Of a DNA stretch of 64,000 bases, positions 34,676-46,143 are shown one piece after another. The notes under the pieces were generated by a model, which saw only the letters and a list, made by a program, of their open reading frames with translations, searched no databases and was not told where the DNA came from. The first letter of the stretch is position 1; every line of letters starts with the position of its first letter. Made by a program: the position numbers and the translations under genes. Where the stretch lies: positions 3,534,001 to 3,598,000 of the forward strand of contig NC_079236.1 in assembly GCF_028502605.1 (NCBI RefSeq), written 5' to 3'. Source of the stretch: Trichoderma breve (Eukaryota; Ascomycota; Sordariomycetes; Hypocreales; Hypocreaceae).

Positions 34676-35176
34676 ATGAAGGCCGCCATTGTCCTGTCCT
34701 TTGTTGCCGCCGCCATGGCTGCCGTTATTAATGAGCGAACCAATGGATGCAACGCCGACAACTGCGCTCGTGCTGTTACCGGTACTCGTGATGGTCTTCT
34801 GCCCATCACCTCTCGCCAGGCCGACTGCTCCAGCTTCATGCGAGCTACCGTCACCCCCAAGGCTACGTATGTCTACCTATACAACATTTATATACACATA
34901 AGCACTCCTTTATGCTAACAATTGTGTCACAGCACCACCACCATCACCATCACTGTTGACCCCGAGGTGACCCCCAAGGCCAAGCGCGCCGTTGCCAACG
35001 CCTCTGCCGTCACCGTCTACCCTACCTTCATCCCTGACTACGCCGACAACTGCCCCAACGGTGCCGGTTACTCCTCTGCTTGCTCTTGCTGGGGCATTAC
35101 CGCCACCACCACCACCGCTGCCACCCCTACCCAGACTGAGATTGTCACCGTCACCCAGTCTTACTGCGAGCTGTAA
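34676..35176 (+). CDS. Small secreted cysteine-containing protein (effector-like)
   Basis: Exons 34676-34866 and 34933-35176 (66-bp intron, GTATGT donor, GCTAAC branch site, CACAG acceptor) give 144 aa. The signal peptide is MKAAIVLSFVAAAMAAV. The mature part has a GCNADNCARAVTGT start, then DCSSFMRATVTP, a Thr-rich TTTITITV stretch, a KAKR dibasic site that could be a Kex2-type cleavage point, and a C-terminal half with DNCPNGAGYSSACSCWG and a final QSYC. Seven cysteines are in the mature protein. The pattern D-C-x-S-F-x-R-A-T-V-T-P with a later CSC-W-G-I-T is a recurring layout in ascomycete secreted proteins of unknown function. The strongly codon-biased, C-ending codons suggest high expression. 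A cell-wall or host-interaction role is inferred. Confidence 0.83.
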
Positions 35177-36844
35177 ATGGCTGATGCCAGGGAGCGATGT
35201 GAGGGGGAGAGCAAACGACATGCTACCTCTGTCGTCCGGTTAATTCAATTACGAAGCCTTAATATCGAGGCTATTCTACGGGCAGGAAACATTTCAGAAT
35301 TGGGATAGAGGGAAAGCTCGCCGCGCTGAGCTGGACTGAAATTTTCGATGCCAGCTATTAACAGACAGCCCTTGGCATTTTTATGATGGACATGAGTGAA
35401 TACGAAGGGACATAAAATATATATTAATAACTTTCGTTTAGCGAGCAAGCAAATACAATTACTCACGTCCCATTTCCTCGTTGCTGAATTGTTCATGATC
35501 TGACAAAGAACGATCTCGGAGGATTGCCTTGCTGATCCGTGAAGTATATTATGGCAGTTGGTTGACTTCAATGTTGTTATGGGTTTCAATACTTTGACAA
35601 CATTTTCAGGGTCTGACATCAATCACGGTATGAATCAACAACAGTAGCGCAAGCCGACTATTTGATTCCAGTTTGATTCCATGTATACCGATGCTAATCT
35701 GATGCGACAATTAAATTCTCATGTATACACCAACAGTGGGAACAGTCTTCAGTTTAAGCATCAGAAAACTTAACCAATGCTCTGTGTTTTTGCATCACCG
35801 CACTCGTCAAATCTGACCAAATATCCCAATACGTCTGAACGAGCATGGTTCACGTCTCCATTACATCTGCGGCTAGTTGCCGCACTGCTGTACTACATGG
35901 GCACGTTCAACTTCTAGAAAACATTTCCATGTTACACACAGCCTTCATGTTGTCCCGCATGGCGCAAGGGAGTCCCGAGAGCTTGGACCACGCCAAGTAA
36001 CGCACTCTGGATGTATCACGTATAAATAGGTACAAGCCATCTAGATCTGTATGCAGGGAGATTGTGATACCTGATCGCCGTTAATCTCAAGTTTCGCATA
36101 GCACGTGCACCCTCTTTCAACTTCACGCCGTTTCCCGTCGACTTATACGACTCATTCACCATATCTCCTGTGGAGACTAGGAGCTTCGTCATCCATCACA
36201 GCAACATTTGCGAGACTGGCGGGTAGCCATGCGAAAACGCGAGATACATGGAAAGCTTGCTGCTGCTTTCATGTATGGGTCAAGCATACGTATCTGTATG
36301 TTGGCAGCGTAGGGCTGAGAGTAACGGCCAATCCAACTTGATTGACTTGGCGGCGAAGATGACGGGTAAAATGTAAACCGCATGGGACCGATATAGCGGA
36401 TAAAATATTGGCTCATAACTGTTTCTTGAGCACCTAGTTAGCCACATCTAGTAGTACAACGGCAAAGCGTGTTCGGTATTAAACTCAGCTATTGCAATCC
36501 CATGGAACAAACACAATGGCCATGCACAAACGAGCAATGAGAGTGCTATAGTAGGTGGTCTCATTGTAGCAATCTGCTTCTCCCTTCGACATTGGGAACG
36601 GCAATCACTGCAAGATATGAAGTTGTCTAAATCTGGCTTTCCCCTGGAGTATCAACAAGCTGAGTATAGAGAGCAGACATCACTGACAAAAATCGACCTT
36701 CAAGCGCGACCAGTCGAATTGATGGGAGATAACATGATAAGTGAGCTACTGGTGAGCCCAATGACCTGGGGTGTAGTGTCTCCTTAATATGCCAAGAGCT
36801 AGGGGGTTGCTCCAAACATACATGTATGTATGCATGTACGGAGC

Positions 36845-36930
36845 TTTAAGCTTAAATATGCCGAATGTTACAGTGATTATATGTGAAACCCAAGCGCATG
36901 CATGCACATTCACCTGAAGCATCGCTTCCG
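36845..36930. repeat. Diverged repeat, copy 1
   Basis: Carries AAGCTTAAATATGC and, some 60 bp on, TTCACCTGAAGCATCGC, matching the copy at 38262. Confidence 0.5.
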
Positions 36931-38261
36931 TCTGGTCGAAATGGCTGACAAATGGTCCCTTGAAAGAGCAGTCTGGAGCCTTTGTGACGAGACAGCAAAA
37001 AAATGCTTAAACACCAGCAGTCTCATAGAGAACAAAAAATACGCTTAGTCTCGCTTTATACAGAACTATCAATACCCCAAAATACAGTCTGTATTACAAA
37101 TCGAGTTGGCCACATGTATACCGAAGCTATGTGGTTCGACAGTCGAGTTCATGTAAGCGCTTTACCCGGTGGCAATGTCATTGGAATCACAACACTTCTT
37201 CGCAGGAATCATTCACGGGGACCATTTGGCTAATTGAATGATTGTGCGACTAGATTGCAGGAAATGGAGATTCCCTCACAAGCAAGCAAAGAGCTGCGAA
37301 TGACTCATTACCCGTCATTAGTATAAGCTCTTCTAAGCGTGGCCACTATTTTCACATAAAGCTTGTGGTAAGCATTCCTATTGCTTACAAACAAGGCTAT
37401 ATGATTCCTTTGTAGAGCCAGTCGTGACCTTAAGAAAGGAGACACCAGGCAGACTGGCTACCTCCAGCTACTGCCTGCTACACCGACGCCCCCGTAGAGA
37501 TGGCAGCTTCACATAGCCACAGGGCATATAATCCGACTCATTATGGTCTCTTATATTTGATATTTTGGTAATCATGATCGTAGGTAGAGGTAAGTTTAGA
37601 GTGTCACTACTGCCCGATGAGTTGGTAGACTAGGCAGATGCAGGCAAAAAGGAAGGCTGTCTAACCAGTATCACAATTCTTGAAGTTCCAAGACAATATC
37701 AAGATGACAAAGAAAGACTCGATATAATCTAGAATCTCTTGGCTTCACTATAAATATGTGTAGGATGTTGACGTGAGACGCTGAGGGTAGCCAATCCGTC
37801 TCACCCAGTACCCAGCCGCCCTCCTCAAGACAATGAGCGCCTCCAGATAAGAAATCGTGCCCCCGTGATTCCATGCCAAGAGGTGAAAAACGTGGGAATC
37901 AGGCCATAAGCCAGGAACTGCCACGGTCGCTTTGTCGTGTTTGGGCTAGTGCCAACGGTGCGCTCTTGGCATCGCGGCATCAGGGTCTTCCGTTGGCGGA
38001 GTCGTGACTGTCTGTGATGAGCCTTATATTTGTTAATTTGCCTTTGTGGCGATTCCATCAGTAGAGCAACCGAGGTTCTGAAACTATAGATAGATCTATT
38101 TGAAAGCAACGGCACTGGTGTCATATCAAAAGACGTGGATGTATGTAAGTCGGACTACCTTAGTTATCACATGTAAGCCAGGATTGAGCTAATGGTTGTT
38201 GTTTGAGATGCTGATCAGCCCAATTGCCGAAGACCAAGGGGCATGTCAAATATTAAGCTTA

Positions 38262-38325
38262 AACATGCGGAGCCCTGCACAATGGGAACTTGAAACCAGC
38301 GCAGGCATTTTCACCTGAAGCATCG
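38262..38325. repeat. Diverged repeat, copy 2
   Basis: Carries TTAAGCTTAAACATGC and TTCACCTGAAGCATCGC in the order seen at 36845-36930. The intervening DNA is poorly conserved. Confidence 0.5.
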
Positions 38326-39787
38326 CATATGATCCTTTTGAGCTTGATAAAAGGCATATAAGCGATGAAGACAAAACTGCACTAGGATGACTAACTCGCT
38401 AAATATCTTCAACGGCTACAAGGGGCTAGATCAGATGCCGCGGACCCTATTTATCCAACAATTGCCGTCCCAATACCGTAGAGAAGAGAAAAAAAAGAAA
38501 AGTAAACACAAAGGCGGGATAAATTGAATCGTAGAGATCATTCAGCACTAGTACGAACGGCACTTCTTCTGCAGGCCGAATTAGAAGTTTCCAAGGTTGA
38601 GCATAGCTGAGCGTCATGTAATAGGTAAACAGGCACTGAATCGAATGCCTCATGTTAGATGTGATAGATCAAGTGTACTTGATGAATTGGTACGCGCGTC
38701 GTCTATACTTAAAGTCAGGGCACGCATTGATGCGACGTGCCAATACAAGCTTAAAAAGAAGAGTGTTAGAGACTCGTTTCATGGAAGCTCCCGGGCTCCG
38801 AACATGTCAATGTTTCGCGTGCAGAACCCCCAGTTGTTTCATTCTCTAAGCGATCCAGCAAAACTGGAAACCCAATCCAGGCATCCGGGACGTCAAAAGG
38901 ACTTCAACTGAGCATTGAAGCAAGAAACACGCCCCTCCTCCCCAGAACGGTGCATTGGCCACCCTGATTCAAGATGAACAAATCTGATGAGCCCGGTGGA
39001 AATGCCGTTGTGCTTACACGAGAAGAAAGGCATGTAGTGGAAAGAAAACGCCGAATTGCCGACCAAATTTCATACTCTAAAAACACGAGAATCGATGCCG
39101 GCCAGTCCGGACATTGTTTCCCCCCTTTTGAAAGTGAAAAGCAGCAGATTCAGCCGTAGCGATCATAATGCATCATGGCGGTGATATAAGGCATTCTTTG
39201 AAGAGATCTCAAAGTGGACAAAAACCCACATGGTGAGGCGCCAGTCTTCGCCAGTGGACTTTCAACTGTAAGCGGTGCAAAGGCACCAAATGAAGATGGG
39301 ATGACGGCCGCAGCTAATATCCGCTCGGCGCTGATGGCATCCGGCTATGCTCATCGAAGCGATATATCGTATAATACGGGAGCAGGCGTACTTCAACCCA
39401 GGAGGGTGGTTTGAGCCACTGCGCCATGACAGCATCGCCAAGTACCCCGTACTAGACTATACAGTAGCTTTCCGGCAATTGCTTCAGCCTGGTGCGTTCC
39501 GCTCTAGGGGTTAAGCTTCGAGATGACCTAGATAAAAATATCTAAGCTGTGTGTGCCTGCGTAGATCCACTGACGAGGGGTGTGTGAGGGAGCTGGAAAT
39601 GGCCGGGGGTGGCCTCTCATATCCTGGATCATTCGCCAGATATTATAAGCTCCGTCCCCTTTCTAGCTCGACTACAATTAGAGCCGACATCCCATCATTT
39701 CAGCGCTCATTTTACTTACATTTTGACTATAACAAACTCATAATTTCTTTCTAGTTCCTCTGGTTTAATATTTACGCATTCTTAAAT

Positions 39788-40758
39788 ATGACTCGCTTTG
39801 CCCAATTCGCAGCCGTTGCGCTCTCTCTCGCCGCTCCGGCGCTGGCGTCGTGCGACTACGGAACCCATCTTAACCCCCGAAGCGAATCCGTCCCCATCAG
39901 CACCTTTGGCTACACCGGACTCACTGGACCTTTGAACTGGTTCGGCCTCAACGAGACGGCCAACAAGCTATGCGCCACGGGCAAGAACCAGTCGCCCATC
40001 AACTTGGATTCGTCCATCACCACGGCCCACGGAAGCTCTGTCACCTTCAAGGTTGACGCTTATCCCCATGGTGCCGAGTTTGAGAACCTCGGCACTACCG
40101 TCGAGGTGCCCGTCAATGGCTCGCTCGTGGCCGATGGCAAGTCGTATAAGTTGGCTCAGTTCCACTTCCACACTCCCAGTGAGCATCGTGTGGATCTTGA
40201 GTACTTTCCCATGGAGGCACACTTTGTCTTTTCAGCTGCAGGTGAGTAAAGGCCATGAAATGCTGTGTCCATCATAAGAGAACGTCATTCGAGATCATGG
40301 TTTCTAACGCGAATTTGCTTGCTTCGGTGCTCAATAGACAAGTCCACCGCTGTTGTCGGTTTCTTGATCAACCTTGGACTCATTCCTGATCCTCTTCTGA
40401 CATCGGTTTTCGCCTCCGTCGGCATGATTGCAACTCCTGGTTCGACCACCACCACAGGTCCTCTTGTATTTGGTCCTCTTGAGAACCACCTCCACTCCAA
40501 CACCATCTTCAAGTAAGAACGATAGCTTCTTCACATGATGTCGTACTTTTTTACTGATCCCAATTACCTAGGTACTCTGGCTCTCTGACCACCCCTCCCT
40601 GCTCCGAGGGCGTCTCATGGTACATCAGCACCAAGCCCCTGACGATTGACGAAATCACCTATCAGCGCGTCAGGGATGTGGTCAAGTTCAACTCTCGTTA
40701 CACACAGAACTCACTTGGCGAGATCAATCTGCTCCAGAACGCTGCCAATGAGCTCTGA
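39788..40758 (+). CDS. Secreted alpha-class carbonic anhydrase
   Basis: Three exons, 39788-40241, 40338-40512 and 40572-40758 (introns 96 and 59 bp, GTGAGT and GTAAGA donors), give 271 aa. A signal peptide (MTRFAQFAAVALSLAAPALAS) sends the enzyme outside the cell, where it would interconvert CO2 and bicarbonate. Zinc ligands of the alpha class are visible: H126 and H128 in QFHFHTPSEH and H145 in MEAHFV. Further family marks are KNQSPINL at 66-73 and LTTPPCSEGVSWYI in the last exon, which holds the Thr and the conserved Cys. N-glycosylation sequons are present (for example NETA and NGSL). Length is normal for a secreted fungal member. The gene is isolated between two large spacers. A weak TATA-like TATTATAAG lies at 39641. 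Confidence 0.93.
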
Positions 40759-42129
40759 ATAAGCTTTTGACGCAAGCGCAGGTGTATTTTTGTATATGTA
40801 CGCATCAGTGTTGACCATTGTTGCTTGAGCGATTAGATTGGCATATTCTAGTAGTATATAAGAAGCGTGCGTGTATAGTAGATAGTTGCGAAGAGGGTGT
40901 TAGAATTGGCGAACCAAAGAAATACAAGTAGGGCATATACCGGTATATACAAACTTAATACTTATATAATTGAACCATCTTTTACTGGAACGGATCCTTG
41001 CTTTCCTGTTGTATTGTTTTGATAAGCTTTCTGTCGGAATAAGAGTTCATTTTCGAGTAGGATTGTCGCGTCCTTACATATATATAGGTTAGCAGTTACC
41101 ATGCGTCTAGATATTGAACGAAAGGTTGGGGTGTAACCTTTCACTGAACTGGCTGTGACAGCGTTGCTTACTTCCTTAGTTTAATTATACATATAAGTTC
41201 CATCATTGGCAAACGGCGATGTTTCATTCCAAAATAATACGGATAAAAAGGGCAATATCTTGCCCAGTCCAAGTACATTCAAGCCATCTAACATGAAATG
41301 AGATACTTGTAGATAGATGGGTACCCATAGTCATCCAAGGGGATACAAGTATACTGCCTACTCGTCTATCAAACAGAAAACACGCGATTACGCTCAGAAT
41401 CGGATCATAAATCTACAAGGAATGTTCTACAAAGCATCAGATGCCCAACTATCGCGCAGTATAAGCGACATATATGCTTCATAGGTACACACAACCTAAC
41501 CCAGTAGGGCCAGTACTACTGCGAGTAATAGAGACAGCAAAACGACCATGAAAACAGATCACAGTCCACTTTGACACACACTCTTTAACAGATAGACTCA
41601 GCAGCCAAGACGCTACTATCACTGCTGGAGCTGTCAGACGCAGATGGTGATTTAAACTCCAAAGTCAAACGGGAGCCGAGCCCGTTGTTGGCCGTGCCGG
41701 ATTACCTAAACCGGAATAGCGATGCGGGAGAGGCCGCTTGAGCTCTTCTAAGCAGCAAACGGGGAAAAGACCCTGAAGAAAATAGAGTTGACAATGAATG
41801 TTATTTTTGGTATTTGAGCACAAGATGAAGGACAGACAGAGTATTGTTTTGATATGGCGGTGAGGTGTTTGATGGCGTGGTTCACTTGCTTTGTGAGGTT
41901 AGTTGCTTGTGCTAGACTAGCGATTACGACTTTACATGGCAATTTGCCACTCCTAAGCACAGCACAGGAACATAAACATTGGGGAAATTCTGCGCGCTGC
42001 TGCTACAACTGGAGGGCATTTATTAGGCCAATTCTGCAAATTAGGACATGACATGATGAGTTGGTTGGGAGGGATTGACATTGGATAGATGGATGCTAAT
42101 TAGTCGCCCATCTCCAGGTTAACCATTAG
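40759..42129. other. Intergenic spacer
   Basis: 3' flank of the carbonic anhydrase gene and AT-rich spacer. No gene or repeat was recognised. Confidence 0.5.
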
Positions 42130-42396
42130 CTACACGTAGCCACCACCAAGGCGCTGAAGATGCGAGTAAACAAACACCTGCGTCTGCGACATCGTCACTC
42201 GTTTCATGTCCCTGACCGCTGGTAATTTGTGGAGCACATCTGCGATGCCATGTACGTGAACGGAGTAGGGCATCGACAATAGAATTTCAGGCCGTAAGAG
42301 CATCCGTGCGATGGCTTTGCTGATAGTTTTGGCAGCAAACTCAAACTCAATTGACGCCCCATCGATGCAAGCACTTTGCGCATCCGCGTCTGACAT
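42130..42396 (-). CDS. Hypothetical small protein, 88 aa (doubtful)
   Basis: Single open frame with a good start context (TTAAATGTCAG). The product has a mixed amphipathic composition (SIEFEFAAKTISKAIARMLL, then PEILLSMPYSVHVHGIADVL) and no signal peptide, membrane span or known domain. It would be divergent from the gene at 42991. It could be chance. Confidence 0.25.
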   Translation of the reverse strand: MSDADAQSACIDGASIEFEFAAKTISKAIARMLLRPEILLSMPYSVHVHGIADVLHKLPAVRDMKRVTMSQTQVFVYSHLQRLGGGYV

Positions 42397-42990
42397 TTAA
42401 GCACTTCAACTCTCGATATGCTTCACCATTGCTCAATCAATTCGAATCGAATCAAATAAAATCAATCCGTCCAACCTCTCTTTTCCAGGGCCTGTTGCAG
42501 CGGTCTTGTACCTGTAGCGCCTAACCCTTCCCCCGATTCACCAATCACACCCCAGGTCGACCCGGTAACCAGCATAAACAAACCCACCTTCAGGAGGCTG
42601 GGCCAACCATGCGAAGCCACATCTGCACGCACTGCAGCTCATGCCATATTTGACTATCACATCTCACCTGTGGTCGGGCATCTCTGATCCTTTCCCCCTC
42701 GTGCCTTTTTTTTTCTTTCCTTTTTTGCTATTTGCCCTCGTGGAATCAATTGTATCGTCAAATCATAATACATACATACAGTGGGCGTCAGTTTTGTTGG
42801 GTCACTGTAGCGAATTGAGCAATTTGTTTATCCGTACATAATCCAACCCACCGACTTGACTGGACAATATTGCTTGTCCCGTCTCTGTCCCTGTCATTCT
42901 CTCTCCCCCCCGCCACTTTACTACATATCCACCGTCCTTTTGTCTCTCGCTAGAGGCAGCAGGATCCGGATTTTGAACACTCACTCTAGC
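42397..42990. promoter_or_regulatory. Promoter and leader region of the 42991 gene
   Basis: Upstream DNA with pyrimidine-rich runs at 42685-42730 and 42895-42950 as in other leaders here. No further gene. Confidence 0.4.
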
Positions 42991-44814
42991 ATGGAAGACT
43001 ACCGCTACGAAGACGAGAGTGTGAATCCCGACTACGACGACGACACCATGTCCCAGCCCGACGGCGCAGACAACGGCTCGCACGAGGGCCATGACGACGA
43101 CGTCTTCAGCGACAACAGCCCGCGCAGCTCCATGGGCTCCATGTCCGAGGGCGACCCGCGCAAGACGGGCCACGATGGCCTCCGGTCGCCGCGCATCTCC
43201 GACATCCAGCAGCAGTACGACGAGGGCGAGTATCAAAAGGTCACGCCGCGATCGTCGCTGAGGTCGGCCTCGGCCAAGGTCACCTCGCCCACTGAGGGTT
43301 CTGGTTCTGGCATTCCTCGCTCCGGCCGTCGCAGCGCCCTGCCCACCGTCTCTCGCTTGGGTTCGCCCAGCCTGTCCGCGCAGTACTCGGCCAAGAAGAC
43401 GCCGCCGCGCTTCAAGAAGAACGACCCACCGCTGGTGCTTCTGCACGTCACCCTGCTGCCGCTGAGGTGGGCGTGGGGCGATGTTTTGGATGAAGCCAAG
43501 ACCAGCGAGCTCAGCGAGGGCGTCAAGACTTTGCGCGAGGCCTGGCGACAGCTCGAGGACACCATTGGCGACACCATCCAAGACCGCGGTGTCCTCTTGC
43601 CTCACCCGCAAAACGACTTTGAGGTCATGGAGGAGCGTCTCCTGGAGGCGCTGGAGCTGCCCTTTAAGAGCCGCGCGCGCATCCTCGAGTGCGGCCACTA
43701 CCTCGGCCCTTCCAATGAGATGCCCTTTGCCGATGAGCATGACAGCGAGGATGACGACACCACCTACGACGACGATGGGTCGGCCCGTGTAAGCGCGTCG
43801 AAGAAGGACACCCATTGGTGCACCACCTGCTCTTGCGAGATCCCCGTCGACGCTCTGGGAGCTGGCAAGATTTACCGCGTCAAGGTCTATGCTAGCAACG
43901 GCTTACTGAGGGCCGGTGCGTGGGAGGCCTGCTGGAAGGAGATGGAGCGTGTCGACATCGAGATAGAACCCATGATGGACGCCAAGCTCCAAGATGAGAT
44001 GGTGCACCTTGCGGCGCGCCAAGACAAAATCCTCTCCAAGAGCAGAGCAGGCAGGCGACGTCTCTCATCTCGCATCCAGGATGTTGAGGACGAGCGAGAG
44101 GATGAAGACTTTGATGAATCCTTTGTTGGAAAAGAAAGAAGTGCATCGCGACGATCCGTGTCATACGACAAGACCTCGCCCGGATACCGCGAGATGCACG
44201 GGGAGAAACAGGACAAGTCGCAGACCCGCTTCAAGGCTGGCAGCTTCCCCGACATGGTTGTCAATGCCTTTAGGAAGCTGTTGGACGACAAGAGGAACCT
44301 GGCCATTCTCCTGCTGAGCGCCCTGACTGTGGTGGTTGCTCTCCGAGGCGGCGTCAACACCAAATTCTACGACGAAATCAGCCCCTTCCAGCAACCTGAG
44401 CTGACCAACTCCTTTGAGACGCCGACCACAGTTGTGACTGACGGTGTTGGCGAGGAGGGAGAGGCGCAAGAGGGAGATGAGGAGCTTTCATTCTCTCCCT
44501 CCTCGATCATTGGCAATCTGTTTACATCCCAGGCAAATGACGGCGAGAACCCCTGTGCTGCTGTGGAGCCACAGACCGTGACTGCCACTGTTACGGAGGT
44601 GTCCAACGTAGCTCGTACCGAGATGCCGGAGGCTGATGGCGACCTGTTCTCGGATGATGACGATGAGCATCCCGAGGACGAGGCTTTTGCATCCTCAGAC
44701 AATTTTTTCTTGGGAGATGGTATCATGGATGAGGAGGAACTCAAAGGTGCTGGAGGAGGATCACAAGGGCAGAGTGACTGGCAGTGGGGAAGCCCCTTCA
44801 AGTTTCCCTGGTAA
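42991..44814 (+). CDS. Acidic single-pass membrane protein, unknown function
   Basis: Intronless, 607 aa from ATG 42991 (context TAGCATGGAAG). The frame stays open 45 codons further upstream, but that part reads as leader. Residues 1-140 are disordered and Ser/acidic-rich. A folded domain starts at about 148 (PPLVLLHVTLLPLRWAWG) and includes SEGVKTLREAWRQLEDTIGD, FEVMEERLLEALELPFKSRA and a Cys-containing stretch (HWCTTCSCEIPVDALG) with YRVKVYASNGLLRAGAWEAC. One membrane span lies at about 433-450 (NLAILLLSALTVVVALRGG), after a basic/Ser-rich segment. The C-terminal 150 residues are very acidic and end FKFPW. With no signal peptide, a nuclear-envelope or ER location with a cytosolic or nucleoplasmic N-terminus is possible. 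I cannot name the family, although the fold-like domain looks conserved. Confidence 0.8.
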   Translation: MEDYRYEDESVNPDYDDDTMSQPDGADNGSHEGHDDDVFSDNSPRSSMGSMSEGDPRKTGHDGLRSPRISDIQQQYDEGEYQKVTPRSSLRSASAKVTSPTEGSGSGIPRSGRRSALPTVSRLGSPSLSAQYSAKKTPPRFKKNDPPLVLLHVTLLPLRWAWGDVLDEAKTSELSEGVKTLREAWRQLEDTIGDTIQDRGVLLPHPQNDFEVMEERLLEALELPFKSRARILECGHYLGPSNEMPFADEHDSEDDDTTYDDDGSARVSASKKDTHWCTTCSCEIPVDALGAGKIYRVKVYASNGLLRAGAWEACWKEMERVDIEIEPMMDAKLQDEMVHLAARQDKILSKSRAGRRRLSSRIQDVEDEREDEDFDESFVGKERSASRRSVSYDKTSPGYREMHGEKQDKSQTRFKAGSFPDMVVNAFRKLLDDKRNLAILLLSALTVVVALRGGVNTKFYDEISPFQQPELTNSFETPTTVVTDGVGEEGEAQEGDEELSFSPSSIIGNLFTSQANDGENPCAAVEPQTVTATVTEVSNVARTEMPEADGDLFSDDDDEHPEDEAFASSDNFFLGDGIMDEEELKGAGGGSQGQSDWQWGSPFKFPW

Positions 44815-45619
44815 TTTCTTCTTTTTCTCTTCTTCTTTCTCTTTAACCCGTTTGACCAGCGATGACGAAGAATACCATTGATGTAAGTAACGAGCTGGAG
44901 GATGCAATTAAATATGCCGCAACGAATATTTTATGTTTATTTTTGGAGGAGGTTTTGTAGGTAGAACGAGGCCAATGCGTATAATACGAGTGGAAAATTG
45001 TTGTATAAAGGTGTTGTTGGATGATGCCTTGGTTTGGCGGTTGATTGGCCTTGACCTATGCGTTTGCCTGTCTATTGTTATATAGAGTATTAAAACTGAA
45101 GGAATAATACAGTAGTCTTTCATTTTCTCAAGCATCTTCCCGCTCCTCTTGATGTTTTGCTTCTTGATTAATGATGCAGCTTGAGACAACTACCAATGCA
45201 TGCAGTCGTGTCTTACTCACTGGTGTTGTGCAGATGCTGAAGAATATCCATCTGCACATATGCAATGCTGACAGCTCCCCACCACTTCTTGTCCCTCCCT
45301 ACCTCGGTATTCCGTGTCTCCTGATTTCCTGGGCGCATATCGATTGACGCGCGAGTACACGTTGCCATATCGAAGACGGCGTGTCTGAAATGTACGTATG
45401 TATATTATTAGAGAAAATCGACAAAATGACAAAGCGCTATATCCACATGTTCAAACCCTATGCCGCTGTAAAGAAAGAAAAAGAATGAAGAGCCCAAGAT
45501 ATTTTTTCAACAGTTACCCCTTCTAAAGCCTGTCCAATGCACAAAGGTAGATGATTGTTTTCATTACAATATTTGTTTTCTTTCCCGTCATAAAAGCTCC
45601 ATGTAATTCCCCTTCGTTT
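44815..45619. other. Spacer between convergent genes
   Basis: 3' flanks of the 42991 gene and of the minus-strand membrane-protein gene. T-rich, with no gene recognised. Confidence 0.5.
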
Positions 45620-46143
45620 TTACAACCTGATGTAAATATCCATGCAGTCGATCCTCCACTCCCGCTTGCCCAGCAAGTTACGCAGCCACTCGACCCCCAA
45701 GCCAGTCCACTCGTTGCGCAGCACGGCGATCTCCTCCGCAGCAGCGCGAGCAGCGGCTTTAGCTGTGGAATTTACCATGTCGACGAGGGTGTCGTTGAAG
45801 GCGAGGGCGAGGGCGTGCGAGTCTTGGTCGTCGACGGGTAGCTGGAGAGAGGAAGGTCGAGGGAGGAACCAGTTGCTGCTGAGGTCGAAGAAGCAGCGGT
45901 CGGACCAGTTGCACGAGGTGAGGAAGAGGATGAGGAGGAGGACGGAGCAGTAGACGCAGGGGCGGTTGAGGAAGTAGGTGCAGATGAAGAAGAGGAGGAT
46001 GAAGGCGGGCGAGGCGTTTGTCGGGATGAAGAGGAGCGGGAGCCAGCTGTTGTGTTGTTGTGTTGGTTAGCATTTTGTGTTGGAGATTGGCGAGTATTGA
46101 TTATAGAGAGTGATTGAGGGACGGACCTTCGGAGACAGAACAT
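45620..46143 (-). CDS. Small hydrophobic membrane protein, 147 aa, with a 17-nt first exon
   Basis: Exon 1 46143-46127 (ATG TTC TGT CTC CGA AG) and exon 2 46046-45620 join across an 80-bp intron (GTCCGT donor, GCTAAC branch site, CAACAG acceptor). The start gives MFCLRSWLPLLFIPTN. Two adjoining hydrophobic spans follow (AFILLFFICTYFLN and VYCSVLLLILFLTS), then a Cys/Trp-rich segment (CNWSDRCFFDLSSNWFLPRP), and a C-terminal half rich in Ala with a predicted amphipathic helix (AKAAARAAAEEIAVLRNEW) ending DCMDIYIRL. The alternative single frame through the intron is a Ser/Thr/Pro low-complexity string and is rejected. The protein is probably an endomembrane or mitochondrial component of unknown function. 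The C-ending codon use of exon 2 supports it as real coding sequence. Confidence 0.75.

Larger units (their letters stand above)
35177..39787. other. AT-rich gene-free region, 4.6 kb, with degenerate dispersed repeats
   Basis: No credible gene. Two stretches near 36845-36930 and 38262-38325 share the strings AAGCTTAAAYATGC and TTCACCTGAAGCATCGC in the same order and similar spacing, which suggests diverged copies of one repeat. Frames at 38974-39159 and 39214-39414 look protein-like but are isolated and have no recognisable domain. Confidence 0.5.

Noticed and set aside
39214..39414. 66-codon frame (VFASGLSTVSGAKAPNEDG) near the carbonic anhydrase gene
   Set aside because: Too short, no start context or splice partners found, inside the repeat-like region.
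42802..43815. 337-codon minus-strand frame
   Set aside because: Antisense shadow of the 42991 gene, with no protein features.
45772..46143. Unspliced 123-aa Ser/Thr/Pro-rich reading of the 46143 ATG
   Set aside because: Spliced version gives a coherent membrane protein; unspliced reading is the wrong phase of the same exon.
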